Part shown: positions 32,302-41,922 of the stretch, one piece after another
How positions within the stretch are numbered: the stretch's first letter is position 1
Layout of the letters: the number at the start of each line of letters is the position of its first letter
Source of the DNA: Dendrolimus kikuchii
Taxonomy: Eukaryota > Arthropoda > Insecta > Lepidoptera > Lasiocampidae
Direction: 5' to 3'
Assembly (NCBI GenBank): GCA_019925095.2
Contig: CM034413.1
Coordinates: 1,183,001 to 1,247,000 of the forward strand
Length of the DNA: 64,000 nt
Translations under genes and position numbers: made by a program
The notes under the pieces: model-generated
The model's input: only the letters and a program-made list of their open reading frames with translations
Told to the model about the DNA's origin: nothing
Database searches by the model: none

Positions 32302-32489
32302 TCGTCCTAAACAGTTGGACCGATTTTTCTGAAATTTGTTGTGTGTTCAAGTGGATACGAAAATCGTACAGATTCACAATTGGACCCGGTAGGCGGCACT
32401 GGAATCGGGACCTACATTTTTATTTTTCGAAGTAGGACAACGTCTGCCGAGCCTGCTAGTATTTTATCAATAAGTATATAAGAATAACA

Positions 32490-32802
32490 TATATATAATA
32501 TCAGCCTATAAATGTCCCACTGCTGGGCTCGGGCCTCCCATTATAGGGGGAACGGACAGTATACCCGCCACGCTTGTCCAAGGAGACTTGGCAGGTTTGA
32601 CACATCGGTTATCTCGATGCGCAGGTTGCATCACGACGTTTTCTTTCACCGTTGTTAGCACGTGGTAGTTGTAACAATATGCACATTAGATCAGAAAACT
32701 GACTAAGTGGTGCATGCGTTTCGGCCAGGATCGAACCCGCGCCCTCTGAGACTGGGACGCGTGCGCTAGCCATTACGCTACCACGACTTGTTGTAGCGTA
32801 AC
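32490..32802 (-). mobile_element. tSINE-1 copy, full length, 12-bp TSD
   Basis: ataagaataaca flanks it exactly (32478-32489 and 32803-32814), giving a 313-bp element. The minus-strand head carries the A-box region (gcgtaatggctagcgcacg) and the B box (gggttcgatcc). The head tip ttacgctacaacaag extends beyond that of other copies. Confidence 0.93.
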
Positions 32803-32814
32803 ATAAGAATAACA

Positions 32815-33198
32815 CTCCAATTGTCCTTCTGAAAATTGCAATTTAAACTTATATGCAGTAAACATATATCACTGTCTGACAACTTACTTGTAACGCGAGT
32901 CAGTCTTGTGCGCAGCCTATATATACAGTGAAAATAATATATATTAAACATTTCATATCTTAACAGTAAAATAACACAATCAGTAGTTTATAGGTTATGA
33001 AGTAAAATGTCATTTGTTGCCTCATGCTAGTGACGCGGCACACGGAATGTGTAATTAATACTCGGCAAGCACTAGCGAGTTGTATTCGAATAAATGATTC
33101 GATACAAGTTGATACACGAGTATTTATTTTAATTTTGTAGCAACGTATTTATTGTTGGTTTTTTATTTGTTTTTTTTTTTACAATTTAAATATTATAT
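32815..33198. other. AT-rich spacer, no feature recognised
   Basis: No repeat family or protein-like frame seen. Confidence 0.4.
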
Positions 33199-33462
33199 AA
33201 GTAGAATTAGTTTTATTAATTATTATTCTTATTTATTATTTAATTAACAAAACTGGGTCATTTTGGTCTTACACCTAAAGGAAGGTTTGCACTGAAAATC
33301 AGCGTTGTGTCGGATATTATTCCGACACAGCAATATGCTGAGTGCAAACCTTGTTTGCTGAAAATGCGGCGTACAAATTCTCAAAATATGCTTTGTCTAT
33401 AGAAATGTATAAGGAATGTAATTGCGTCGCAATTTCTGCAAATAAAGTTTTTTTCTTTCTAC
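33199..33462 (+). mobile_element. RepG copy, best preserved hairpin
   Basis: The stem-loop at 33284-33350 pairs GGTTTGCACT with AGTGCAAACC (10 bp) and, inside, GTGTCGGA with TCCGACAC (8 bp). It ends aaataaagtttttttct, like a retroposon 3' end. Other copies: 20389-20775 (+) and 34736-34830 (-). Confidence 0.7.
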
Positions 33463-33463
33463 T

Positions 33464-33686
33464 ACGGTGTAAATGCAGTTCTCCATTAAAAACTAGGCAT
33501 GGCTAGAACAATGAAGGTGCTCGAGTTCTGCAATAGCCTGAATAAAATCGCATCGCAACGCACCGCATCGGCTGAATGGCGTTCTCACCTGTACATTCGA
33601 CTAAGCCTCTCATTTGCGTGCTTGCGTGTAAAATGGATTGTTTATGAACTTACGAATTCTATACGAATTACTGGAAGAATGGCATA
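33464..33686 (+). repeat. RepR copy 2
   Basis: Duplicate of 30334-30556. It begins ctacggtgtaaatgcagttc, and the frame starts at 33499. It follows RepG without a gap; copy 1 has no RepG beside it, so the two are separate units. Confidence 0.6.
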
Positions 33687-33735
33687 ATTAGGGATGTAGT
33701 ACATCATAGTAGAAGGTAATTGGAGGTAGTACGTA

Positions 33736-33966
33736 AATACATACATACATACATAACTTCAATACACGCCAGTTCCCTTGCGGGGTAGGCACGAACAACA
33801 GGGCGCCATTTAGGCTTATTCTTACACACCTCACTTGCTTCTTTGACATTCATAACTCTTGTCATGCATGCTCGTCTGTTCTTAAGGCTCCTGACATCAC
33901 CTTCTGCTAGTACACGATCAATTTGATCATGGAAGGTGTGTTGTGGCCTTCCACGACTATGTAGTA
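33736..33966 (-). mobile_element. RTE-1 3' fragment in (GTAGTA)-rich DNA
   Basis: An 11-bp duplication ggtagtacgta (33725-33735 and 33967-33977). The tail is (CATA)n at the left. A private 3-base insertion (aat in cttcAATacacgcc) lies just after the stop. Between the 5' end and the duplication, eight bases (atgtagta) are extra. Confidence 0.9.
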
Positions 33967-34033
33967 GGTAGTACGTAGTAGGAGTAAAATGGAGGTAGTA
34001 AATAGTAGGAGACAAATGTCGGTAGTAAACTCA

Positions 34034-34122
34034 ATTTTTTTTATTGTGAACCTGGCAAACAGGCAGACGGTCCACCGGATGGAAAGCGTCGTCGTCTATA
34101 TACATTTGCAACACCAAGGGCG
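34034..34122 (-). mobile_element. RepA-related fragment
   Basis: Only the tail-proximal ~85 bp (aggcagacggtccaccggat, then acatttgcaacaccaag), with several private changes. An old copy or a different subfamily. Confidence 0.6.
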
Positions 34123-34735
34123 ATCGTCATCCGAAACACGATTATCAAGTTGCTTTTTAGATAATCCTGAAGTAGATTTGTTTTTCGCTAGAATTTCTTT
34201 TCTTTTTCATTTTCAATTTACGTATATGTTTTTCAACTTTGAAACTATTCCGAAGCCACTGAATCCATCACAAAAATGATTAAAATCGGTCTAAAAACAA
34301 AACAGTTACGACTGAACATACATAAAAAAATTACACGACGAATTGAATTCGGAATCCTCATTTTTAGAAATCGGTTAAAAATAGGAACCGTTCGACATCT
34401 GTACTGAACCCTTCGTAGTTCGTGAACTGCCACGAAATTGCCCAATTTATTTTATTAATTTTCATCAAGTACGTGAACAGCCTCACTAGCCGGAATTTCA
34501 GGCTATTAACATTTTTACAGCGTTTTTTCATGAAAATAACATTCAGCTGTGTTCTTGGCTAATGGTTGTGCGCAGTAAAAAATTTATAGCCTCTATCGCC
34601 TTTAAGCACGTGGGCTCGTTAAAAAACTATTTGAACGTAAAGTAATATTTAGTAATTAAATCGGGATAGTTAAAATTCATCAGAAGGTTGATTAAGAAAG
34701 AAAGAAAAATTTGAAAATTTTCAAAGCATATTTTT
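34123..34735. other. spacer, no feature recognised
   Basis: AT-rich. A faint resemblance to Helitron-internal phrases near 34270-34310 (aaaatcggtctaaaaac) is too short to call. Confidence 0.4.
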
Positions 34736-34830
34736 CAGCAAACAAGGCTTGCACTCAGCTTATTGCTGTGCCGGAATTATATCTGGCACAACGCTGATTT
34801 TCAGTGCAAACCTTCCTTTTGATATTACAT
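34736..34830 (-). mobile_element. RepG fragment (hairpin only)
   Basis: It contains the inverse of the RepG stem-loop. The inner stem reads GTGCC/GGCAC where 33284-33350 has GTGTC/GACAC, a paired change. Confidence 0.7.
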
Positions 34831-34875
34831 CAATTATTTCATATGTTAAAGGTTAATAGTGTGCTTATATATTTT

Positions 34876-35110
34876 ACTAACTGTGCCCGCGACGTTGTCC
34901 GCGTGGAATTTGTTTTCAAAACCCCCGATTTTGAAACATTCTTCATTGGTGCTCCGCTTCTATTGGTCTTAGCGTGATGATATATAGCCTATAGCCTTCC
35001 TCGATAAATGGGCTATCTAACACTGAAAGAATTTTTCAAATCAGACCACTAGTTCTTGAGATTAGCGCGTTCAATCAAACAAACTCTTCAGCTTTATATA
35101 TATAAGTATA
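34876..35110 (-). mobile_element. Helitron-like element, 3' end mutated
   Basis: On the minus strand it starts CTTATACTTATATATATAAAG and ends CACAGTTAG; the CTAG end has become TTAG. It is followed after 7 bp by an LTR. Confidence 0.78.
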
Positions 35111-35117
35111 AGATTAT

Positions 35118-35560
35118 TGTTACGAGTTGCAGGACTCGAATTAAAATGCCATTGGAATTACTATAGAATTTATTAGAACTATACAAACACGTATAACACA
35201 GGTACAAATATAACTGAACACAATCAGTTCAAACGTAATGCGAGATTCAATAACACGCGCAAAGTCCGTCACTATATAGGTTATCGAATATACACACGTC
35301 TTTCCTTGCTTGTGATTATCGCTTGACTGCCGATCTCTCCATTGGGCTATTGTTTTATACTGCACCGATACAATATGGCTGCCCGCCTGCATAGATTGAA
35401 TTTCTAAGAATCACTTGTCTAATGACTGCCATAAAAGAGTATAATACACAATAGGCTGTTTTTCTAATTACAAATTTTAAACACAAAGTAAACAAAAGAA
35501 GTCCAAATGTCGAAAAGGTAATAAACTGCAGGTGTAAATTGGTCTTTGTCGGTCGTAACG
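35118..35560 (-). mobile_element. solo LTR, Ty3-like
   Basis: It starts TGTTACGAGTT on the plus strand and ends GTAACG (a CA to CG change), flanked by ttat (35114-35117 and 35561-35564). It aligns throughout with 57999-58424 (aaacacgtataacacaggta, cgcaaagtccgtcactata). Confidence 0.85.
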
Positions 35561-35596
35561 TTATCATCCTTTTTTATATTAGTTCATTTTTATTAT

Positions 35597-35990
35597 TCTA
35601 TGTCTTCGAAGACCACGGGCCATGAAAATGGCCCTGGCTTTTGGAGGGCTTTTTTTTTTATTGCAGGAGTTCAGCAGACAGGCATACGGCCCACTTGATG
35701 GAAAGCGGTTACCATCGCCTATGGACATTTGCAACACCAAAGGTTCTACAAATGCGCTGCTGCTCTCTTAAAGGAGACTGGAACCTGGTCACTAATGCCG
35801 GAACACAACACAAGGTTGTTATGGCGGCATACTCTAGACCAGGGGTGGTCGCCATCCAGTCGAGCAAATACCCTACCGCCTGGCTGTGGGTTGTTTAGTC
35901 GCCTCTTACGACAGGCCGCCAGGCCGCAGTAAATTGTATTCTTTCTCCGTTCCTGCACGGGCTTGCGTGGGGCCATGGAAAGGCCAACAC
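35597..35990 (+). mobile_element. RepO fragment, split by RepA
   Basis: gaagaccacgggccatgaaa up to ggagggct, then RepA, then gcttgcgtggggccatgg. The uninterrupted version is at 36410. gggct is duplicated around the RepA insert. Confidence 0.65.
35650..35961 (-). mobile_element. RepA copy, full length
   Basis: Inserted in RepO. It shares cgagcaaataccctacc with the copies at 20795 and 43001, a distinct subfamily (cacaacacaagg instead of cacaactcaagg). Confidence 0.92.
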
Positions 35991-36409
35991 GTACGTCATA
36001 ATGACGTAACGTACAAGCATCAAAATATCTTGTTATCATCTTACTTTCATTAGTCCATTAAATAAATAATTTTAATTATATTTTTCAATAATTAATACGC
36101 CTCGTTAAAATTGTGACGTCCATAGATAGTGTTCTCATGCAAAATCAAGGAGACTGACGTTTTGTGCGATGATAAAAAGCATCAATTGGCAATACTGATT
36201 CCTAGTATTCTTCTTAAATGCCTTCGCAAGACTGAAGTATTTCCTCGTGATCAATTAATTTTGAAGCAATCAATTGCAGGAGCAATTCATTATACGGCCA
36301 GTTAATTACTTAGGTTAAGGAAAAACTTGCTGTTTCACTGAGTACTAATCAAACTGATATTTGGAAAAGTTAAGGTTACCCTAATTTTTGAAAAGCCGCT
36401 ATGATTGTT

Positions 36410-36960
36410 ATTTTGAAGACCACGGGCCATAAAAATGGCCCGGACTTTTGGAGGGCTTGTGTGGGGCCATGGGAAGATAAAGGCCCCTTGACAAATTTAA
36501 TGTAAATGTGGCGTGACACTGACCGGCGATTATCCCTGTCTACACCATATAATAATGCACCATGGACAAGCCCCGGTTAGTCTAGGACTATTGTGGGAAA
36601 TGAGAACAAAAAGTACCGGGCTATTGGGGTGAACTGCTAGTGGTACTAGGTGTCTGGGAATATGCCACTCACTGCTTGTACCCTTAAAAATGCCGTACAA
36701 GATTGGCGAGTGGCAACATGGTGTGCGTGTCTAGAGGTGGGCTGCAGGTTCACCGAGGCTACTTTCGTCGTTATGCCATTTATCAAATTTACCCCTGGAG
36801 CTTAAGTTTTAGCTCTAGCGATCTCTACTCCTTGCCGGCTGGTTAAGGTAAGCACGGAGACGGGGGCCTTGCCTTGGCCCCCGCAGTCAGGTCCGAGGTG
36901 TCGCTAATCGCCTAAGGCATCGCCACAAAGCCCCCCTGCGGGTAAACTATTATATTATTA
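36410..36960 (+). mobile_element. RepO, unclassified retroelement segment
   Basis: GC-richer than its surroundings. It opens with the hairpin GGGCCATaaaaATGGCCC and contains gccttgccttggcccccgca and cgcctaaggcatcgcc. It ends in an (ATT/TAT)n stretch at 36945-36965. No open frame is long enough to place it; its end in a short repeat suggests a LINE 3' end. Confidence 0.45.
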
Positions 36961-37384
36961 TTATATTGTTTACAAATTGTCCTCGGCTGACCCGGCAAAT
37001 TTCGCCGCCTCAAAATCAATAAATATAAAACGTTGATTTTTAAACGACGGGACGAACATCAAACGTTTGACATTCAAAACCAAAAAAAAGAAAAAAGAAA
37101 CACTTTTAAATTTAATTTGATTTCTGAACGACTTTTAAATTTAATTGATTTCTACACGACGCGACGAACATCAAATGTTTGACAGGTAGGAATAGTTTCT
37201 AAGGGAAAGCGAAATTATTGTTTTTACTATATTCCAAGCATTTTTTTTCATATTTACTCACCGTTTAAACCTTCCCTGGACTTCCACAAATAATTCAAAA
37301 CCAAAATTAGCCAAATCAGTCCAGCCGTTCTCGAGTTTTAGCGAGACTAACGAACAGCTACTGATTTTTTCAAATTGTCCGCAG
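36961..37384 (+). other. intron 5' of the Ig exon
   Basis: It holds two tandem variants of a phrase (cgacttttaaatttaatt at about 37128, gacgaacatcaaa at 37052 and 37165) and a Helitron-like scrap at 37300-37360 (cagtccagccgttctcgag). Immediately before the exon is a T-rich tract, then the acceptor gtccgcag at 37377-37384. Confidence 0.55.
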
Positions 37385-37539
37385 AATATCAATATCGTAC
37401 TCTCCGAACGCCAGTCACGCTGAGCTGGTCATCTCGAATGTGAAGGCGACGGACGAAGGCGTGTTCCGTTGCGAGATCACCTACCTGCAAGTCGGCGAGG
37501 ACTGCAACACCGTGCAGGTCACAGACTTTAACACGTACA
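37385..37539 (+). CDS. internal exon, immunoglobulin V-like domain of a cell-surface protein (Sidestep-like?)
   Basis: A 155-nt exon, with acceptor ..ttgtccgcag before it and donor gtaagt after it. Read from 37386 (upstream intron in phase 2, downstream in phase 1) it gives 51 residues without a stop. They start [19 protein letters not shown], then [12 protein letters not shown], then [15 protein letters not shown]-x-I-x-N-V-x-x-x-D-E-G-x-F/Y-x-C is the E-F strand signature of an Ig V domain with its second disulfide Cys. The extra Cys in VGEDC shortly after, and the CEITYL motif, remind me of the insect Sidestep family (transmembrane axon-guidance ligands for Beat proteins), which is an inference. 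Codons are GC-rich, unlike all flanking sequence. No partner exons are visible, so the neighbouring introns are long. It has no Met and is too short to appear as a simple open frame. Confidence 0.75.
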
Positions 37540-38014
37540 GTAAGTCTTTACTCTTTTCTTTTACTCTTTTATCTGTCCGCGTCACGATCGCGATGTAGAA
37601 TACTATCAGCGCCATCTAGTTTATCTAATATGATGATGAAATACGCTATGCTAGACACTGTTTTTGTAAGGTTTTACTTTTTCACGGAATCTCATCTTTT
37701 TAATGTATAAATTGTTTTATTGTATGATGGTACTGGCGATATCAATACTTAATTATGTGCATAGGTTGTATAATAAGCTGTTTAAGTAATTAAAGTTGTT
37801 TTAACTATCCCACGGGAACTCGTTAATGTTTCGGAATCAAAAATATCCTATATGTTGACCAGGGATATAAGCCATACAAAATTTCATTGAAATCGGTCCA
37901 GTCGTTTCGGAGATTAGCCCGTACAAACAGACAGCCTGTAGATAAATTAGGATCGGCAGTGGTCTGTTTTCATTATTCAAATAAGCACAAACAAGGATAT
38001 TAATATACTATAAT
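37540..38014 (+). other. intron 3' of the Ig exon, with a Helitron-like fragment
   Basis: 37790-37945 contains tcccacgggaactcg, atatcctatatgttgaccag, gggatataagccatac and cggtccagtcgtttcggag, the usual interior phrases of lepidopteran Helitron-like elements. The ends are not resolved. The rest is unremarkable. Confidence 0.5.
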
Positions 38015-38026
38015 GTATTAATTAGT

Positions 38027-38289
38027 TATTATGAATAAACAGATATACAATGCAAAAGTGGATGGAGGCAGAAGTCGTGGAAGGCCACGACACACCTTCC
38101 ATGATCAAATTGATCGTGTACTAGCAGAAGGTGATGTCAGGAGCCTTAAGAACAAACGAGCGTGCATGACAAGAATTATGAATGTCAAAGAAGCAAGTGA
38201 GGTGTGTAAGAATAAGCCTAAATGGCGCTCTGTTGTTCGTGCCTACCCCGCAAGGGAACTGGCGTGAAGTTATGTATGTATGTATGTAT
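38027..38289 (+). mobile_element. RTE-1 3' fragment, 12-bp TSD
   Basis: gtattaattagt at 38015-38026 and 38290-38301. Open frame from KQIYNAKVDG to the stop; four TATG units. Confidence 0.95.
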
Positions 38290-38427
38290 GTATTAATTAG
38301 TGTTACACGAATGAAAAGATAAAAGGCAAAACATAAGAGGACAGAAGAATATATCAAAACATGTGGTGTCAAAAAAAATCAAATGTAACATGACTTCTGA
38401 GGTGCCCGTGCCAAGTTACACGACCTT

Positions 38428-38740
38428 TTTTTTTTTATTGCATGAGATCAGCAGACAGGCAGACGGCCCACTTGATGGAAAGCGGTTACCATCGCCTATG
38501 GGCATTTGCAACACCAAGTTGCTGCAAATGCGCTGCTGCTCTCTTAAGGGAGACTGGAACCTGGTCGCTAATGCCGGAACACAACTCAAGGTTGTTATGG
38601 CGACATACTTTAGACCAGGGGTGGTAGCCATCCAGTCGGGCAAATGCCCTACCACCTGGCTGTGGGTTGTTAAGTCGCCTCTTACGACAGGCCGCCCGGC
38701 CGCAGGAAATTGTATTCTTTCTCCGTTCCTGCACGGATAG
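38428..38740 (-). mobile_element. RepA copy, full length
   Basis: From an 11-T run (38425-38436) to ccgttcctgcacggatag. The variant caccaagttgctgcaaatgc places it near the 14305/46552 subfamily. Confidence 0.92.
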
Positions 38741-38976
38741 CTCATTTTAACACAGACAAACAGAGAAACAAAAAATTTGAAAAAAATCTAAATTAGTTCT
38801 ATTTCACTGCTTACATCCCCCTGACTCGGTTTTTAGCATTTTTTTTCATCATACAGAAATTCTACTTCTACAGTTTTATTATATGTATAGATTTATTTCA
38901 TCCCTTGATAAAAATGGAGATTCCTTGATATTGTTACATTTGTTTAGTTGCATAGTTGTTGTCATGTTTCTTTTTA

Positions 38977-39209
38977 CATACATATATACATAACTTCACG
39001 CCAGTTCCCTTGCGGGCTAGGCAAGAACAACAGAGCGCCATTTAGGCTTATTCTTACATACCTCACTTGCTTCTTTGACATTCATAACTCTTGTCATGCA
39101 CGCTCGTCTGTTCTTAAGGCTCCTGACATCATCCTCCGCTAGTACACGATCAATTTGATCATGGAAGGTGTGTCGTGGCCTTCCACGACTTCTGCATCCA
39201 TCCACTTTC
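38977..39209 (-). mobile_element. RTE-1 3' fragment
   Basis: The tail is impure (catatatacata). The frame is open on the minus strand from KVDGCRSRG to the region of the stop, where cgggctaggcaag carries two private changes. Confidence 0.9.
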
Positions 39210-39397
39210 TTTTTAAGGTTAATAATTAATTTTATGTACCCTTTCATTTCTAAACGATACAATCGGTCATTTCCTTAATTGAATAATAATGTTATATTTT
39301 TATTTATTCTGTGATTAAAGCCTGTTTTGTATATAATAGTTGATTATAATTTACCATAATTTTATGTATCAACATTTATCCCTAATATGATGTGGTA

Positions 39398-39625
39398 AGC
39401 CAACTCCTTCCAACCAAAGCCAACCATTCCCAATCTCATCCAACCTCTCCCAACCTGACTCCAAAAAACACGTATAACACTACACACACGTATTAACACA
39501 CATGCACAATAGTATTAAGTAGTAGTTAAGATATGTTAAGTAGAAATAAGATAGATGTAGTAACGAGACTCGAGCAAATCTAGATCGCCCGGGCCAAAAG
39601 GAAGAAAAAAAAAAAAAAAAAAAAC
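39398..39625 (+). mobile_element. RepX, poly(A)-tailed retroposon
   Basis: Flanked by atgatgtggta (39387-39397 and 39626-39636). It begins agccaactccttccaacc, is C-rich and G-poor at its 5' end (repeats of ccaacc/tccca) and ends in a 23-A run plus c. No other copy is in the window. A truncated LINE or SINE of unknown class. Confidence 0.7.
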
Positions 39626-39636
39626 ATGATGTGGTA

Positions 39637-40385
39637 CGTGTACTAGCAGAAGGTGATATCAGGAGCCTTAAGAACAGACGAGCGTGCATGACAAGAGTTA
39701 TGAATGTCAAAGAAGCAAGTGAGGTAGGCGTGTGTAACCCTTTACTGAACCGACTCACTGATCCAAAACATTTAGGTGGTCCAAAAGATTGGAACATAAA
39801 TAATGTTTCTAATGCATCATTTGGATCTGGAACATCGCGAACTTTCTGATTCTGTTCAGCACGATCATGTCGCTAACGTGTGAGAGAGACCGACCAGAGC
39901 ATAATGAATCACATAGCAACAAGCGTAGCGAGAGAGCAGGAAAGCAATAAAATATAAGCAAATTATAATTCATTAATGATCTCACAATTTGTAATTTTTT
40001 CAAATATTACTATGAATATCTTTGTTTCAACCTTAACACCGTCTGCCTCAATATGCCTGCGACACGACATCTATATATCTGTATTTTTATCTTTGGCAAC
40101 TTTGACACGATTTTTCAAATGAAACCGCAGCCCGCTTCTCAGCCTCAGTCCGCAACGTACCATAACCAAACAACCATGATTTTATATCTTTGACTAAATG
40201 TTCCAAATGAAACATATCAGTGATCCGGAACATTTTACTGTTCCAGATACAAATGTTCCAATCGCAAAAATGTCACATTTCTCCCACGCCTAAAGTGAGG
40301 TGTGTAAGAATAAGCCTGAATGGCGCTCTGTTATTCGTGCCTACCCCGCAAGGGAATTGGCGTGAAGTTATGTATGTATGTATGT
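39637..40385 (+). mobile_element. RTE-1 3' fragment, split by a hAT element
   Basis: It starts cgtgtactagcagaagg directly after the second atgatgtggta. It is interrupted at 39725-40292 and resumes at gtgaggtgtgtaagaat (within the duplication). It ends with four TATG units and a third atgatgtggta (40386-40396). Excising the hAT restores the RTE-1 frame. Confidence 0.93.
39725..40292. mobile_element. hAT-type miniature element, 568 bp, perfect 8-bp TSD
   Basis: Terminal inverted repeats TAGGCGTG/CACGCCTA and a perfect 8-bp target duplication aagtgagg (39717-39724 and 40293-40300). Several copies of the motif TGTTCC/GGAACA lie near both ends (39792, 39828, 40200, 40230, 40244, 40255), like the subterminal transposase-binding repeats of hAT elements. 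There is no coding frame and no other copy here. Confidence 0.92.
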
Positions 40386-40396
40386 ATGATGTGGTA

Positions 40397-40713
40397 ATTG
40401 TGTAGCTTATAATTTAAAATCTCTCAATTGTATATAGACGGTATTCACTACATTTTACTCTGTTCGATTTATTTTATTACAAGTAAAACTTGAAATATAA
40501 TATTTTATATAATAACTTACATAAAATATCATCTAAAATTTCCAAACAATAATGTAATAAATTCTTGTCATTCATGACCTATTTAATCAAAACGGTTTTA
40601 TCAATGACTTCAATCCGCTATCGGTTGTCCCAATTTGCCAAGTTTCTTATACTGTAAAATTGTTGGAGGGATGGCGAGGTGTTCTATAAATGTTTGCCGA
40701 ACGTGTAGAGTGA
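40397..40713. other. AT-rich spacer, no feature recognised
   Basis: Nothing beyond AT-rich sequence up to the start of the RTE-1 frame. Confidence 0.4.
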
Positions 40714-40722
40714 GTAGATGAA

Positions 40723-41472
40723 ATGTCATTAAACCGTAAGGTTAATTATTCAGACTATAATATTATATATGCAAGGGTAATGGTCGATGATGTTATGCTG
40801 GAGCAAGTGAGTGAATTTGTATATCTTGGATGTGCTTTTAGCAGGGATGAAAGGTACACCACTGATATAGAAAGAAGAGTGAATTTGGGGAACAGTGTGA
40901 ATGGAGCGTTAGGTAAACTTCTAGGCGCTAAGAACCTCAGCCAGAAGGCCCAGCTTGCCATACACAACGCAGTGCTAGTACCTACGCTCACGTATGGAAG
41001 CGACAGTTGGGTATGGAAGAGAGAGCATGAAAGTAGAGTAAACGCGGTCGAGATGCGAGCACTGCGTAAAATCTGCGGAGTGACGCTCGCGGACCGCGTT
41101 CGTAATACCGAAGTAAGAAATAGAGTTGGTCTGAAAGAGAGTGTCGGGGTGAAGGTAAGGAAAGACATGCTCCGGTGGTTCGGGCATGTGGAAAGAATGC
41201 ATGATGAAAGAATGACTAAAAAGATATACAATGCAAAAGTGGATGGACGCAGAAATCGTGGGAGGCCACGACACACCTTCCATGATCAAATTGATCGTGT
41301 ACTAGCAGAAGTTGATGTCAGGAGCCTTATGAACAGACGAGCGTGCATGACAAGAGTTATACATGTCAAAGAAGCAATTGAGGTGTGTAAGAATAAGCCT
41401 GAATGGCGCTTTGTTGTTCGTGCCTACCCCGCAAGAGAACTGGCGGGAAGTAATGTACGCATGTATGTATAA
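40723..41472 (+). pseudogene. RTE-1 reverse transcriptase C-terminal part, longest copy
   Basis: Open for 249 codons. In order: YLGCAFSRDE (residues 34-43) and IERRVNLGNSVNGALGKL (49-66), the block just after the polymerase palm; LTYGSDSWVW (89-98); LRWFGHVERM (150-159); RGRPRHTFHDQID (179-191). The L-G-H-V-x-R-M and G-R-P-x-x-x-W/F-x-D-x-I motifs are those of RTE-type LINE proteins. The catalytic polymerase motifs and the N-terminal endonuclease are missing, cut off by 5' truncation (in-frame stop at 40711). The normal stop after PARELA is mutated (ctggcgTGA to ctggcgGGA), so the frame reads on into the tail. The TATG tail is reduced. Copies elsewhere lack this upstream portion. Confidence 0.85.
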
Positions 41473-41639
41473 TATATGAATTATAGTCTGCCCTACTGTC
41501 ATAAAAAGGAACTTGTTGATTTTTAAAGTCCATATTGATAGGTTGGCAAAACAAAAATAAGTTTCTATATGTCAATAAAACAAACTGCTTAAAAATTAAC
41601 ATTAGTCTTTTAAGAGCAAAATGAACCTAAGAAATCACC

Positions 41640-41922
41640 ATCCGTGCAGAAACGGAGAAAGAATACAATTTCCTGCGGCCAGGGGGCCTGTCGTAAGAGG
41701 CGACAAAACAACCCACAGCCAGGACCACCCCTGGTCTAGAGTATGCCGCCATAACAACCTTGTCTTATGTTCCGGCATTAGTGACCAGGTTCCAGTCTCC
41801 CTTAAGAGAGCAGCAGCGCATTTGTAGCACCTTTGGTGTTGCAAATGTCCATAGGCGATGGTAACCGCTTTCCATCAAGTGGGCCGTCTGCCTGTCTGCT
41901 GAACTCCTGCAATAAAAAAAAA
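41640..41922 (+). mobile_element. RepA copy with internal deletion
   Basis: It begins ccgtgcagaaacggag and ends with a 9-A tail. The tggtagggcatttgcccgac segment is deleted (ccaggaccacccctgg). Confidence 0.9.

Larger units (their letters stand above)
31625..32460 (+). mobile_element. Helitron-like element (second family), split by a PLE
   Basis: The left piece ends at 31680. The right piece resumes at 32314 (gttggaccgatttttctg), includes ggtaggcggcactggaatcg and caacgtctgccgag, and ends CCTGCTAG before T. Same family as 22950. Confidence 0.75.
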
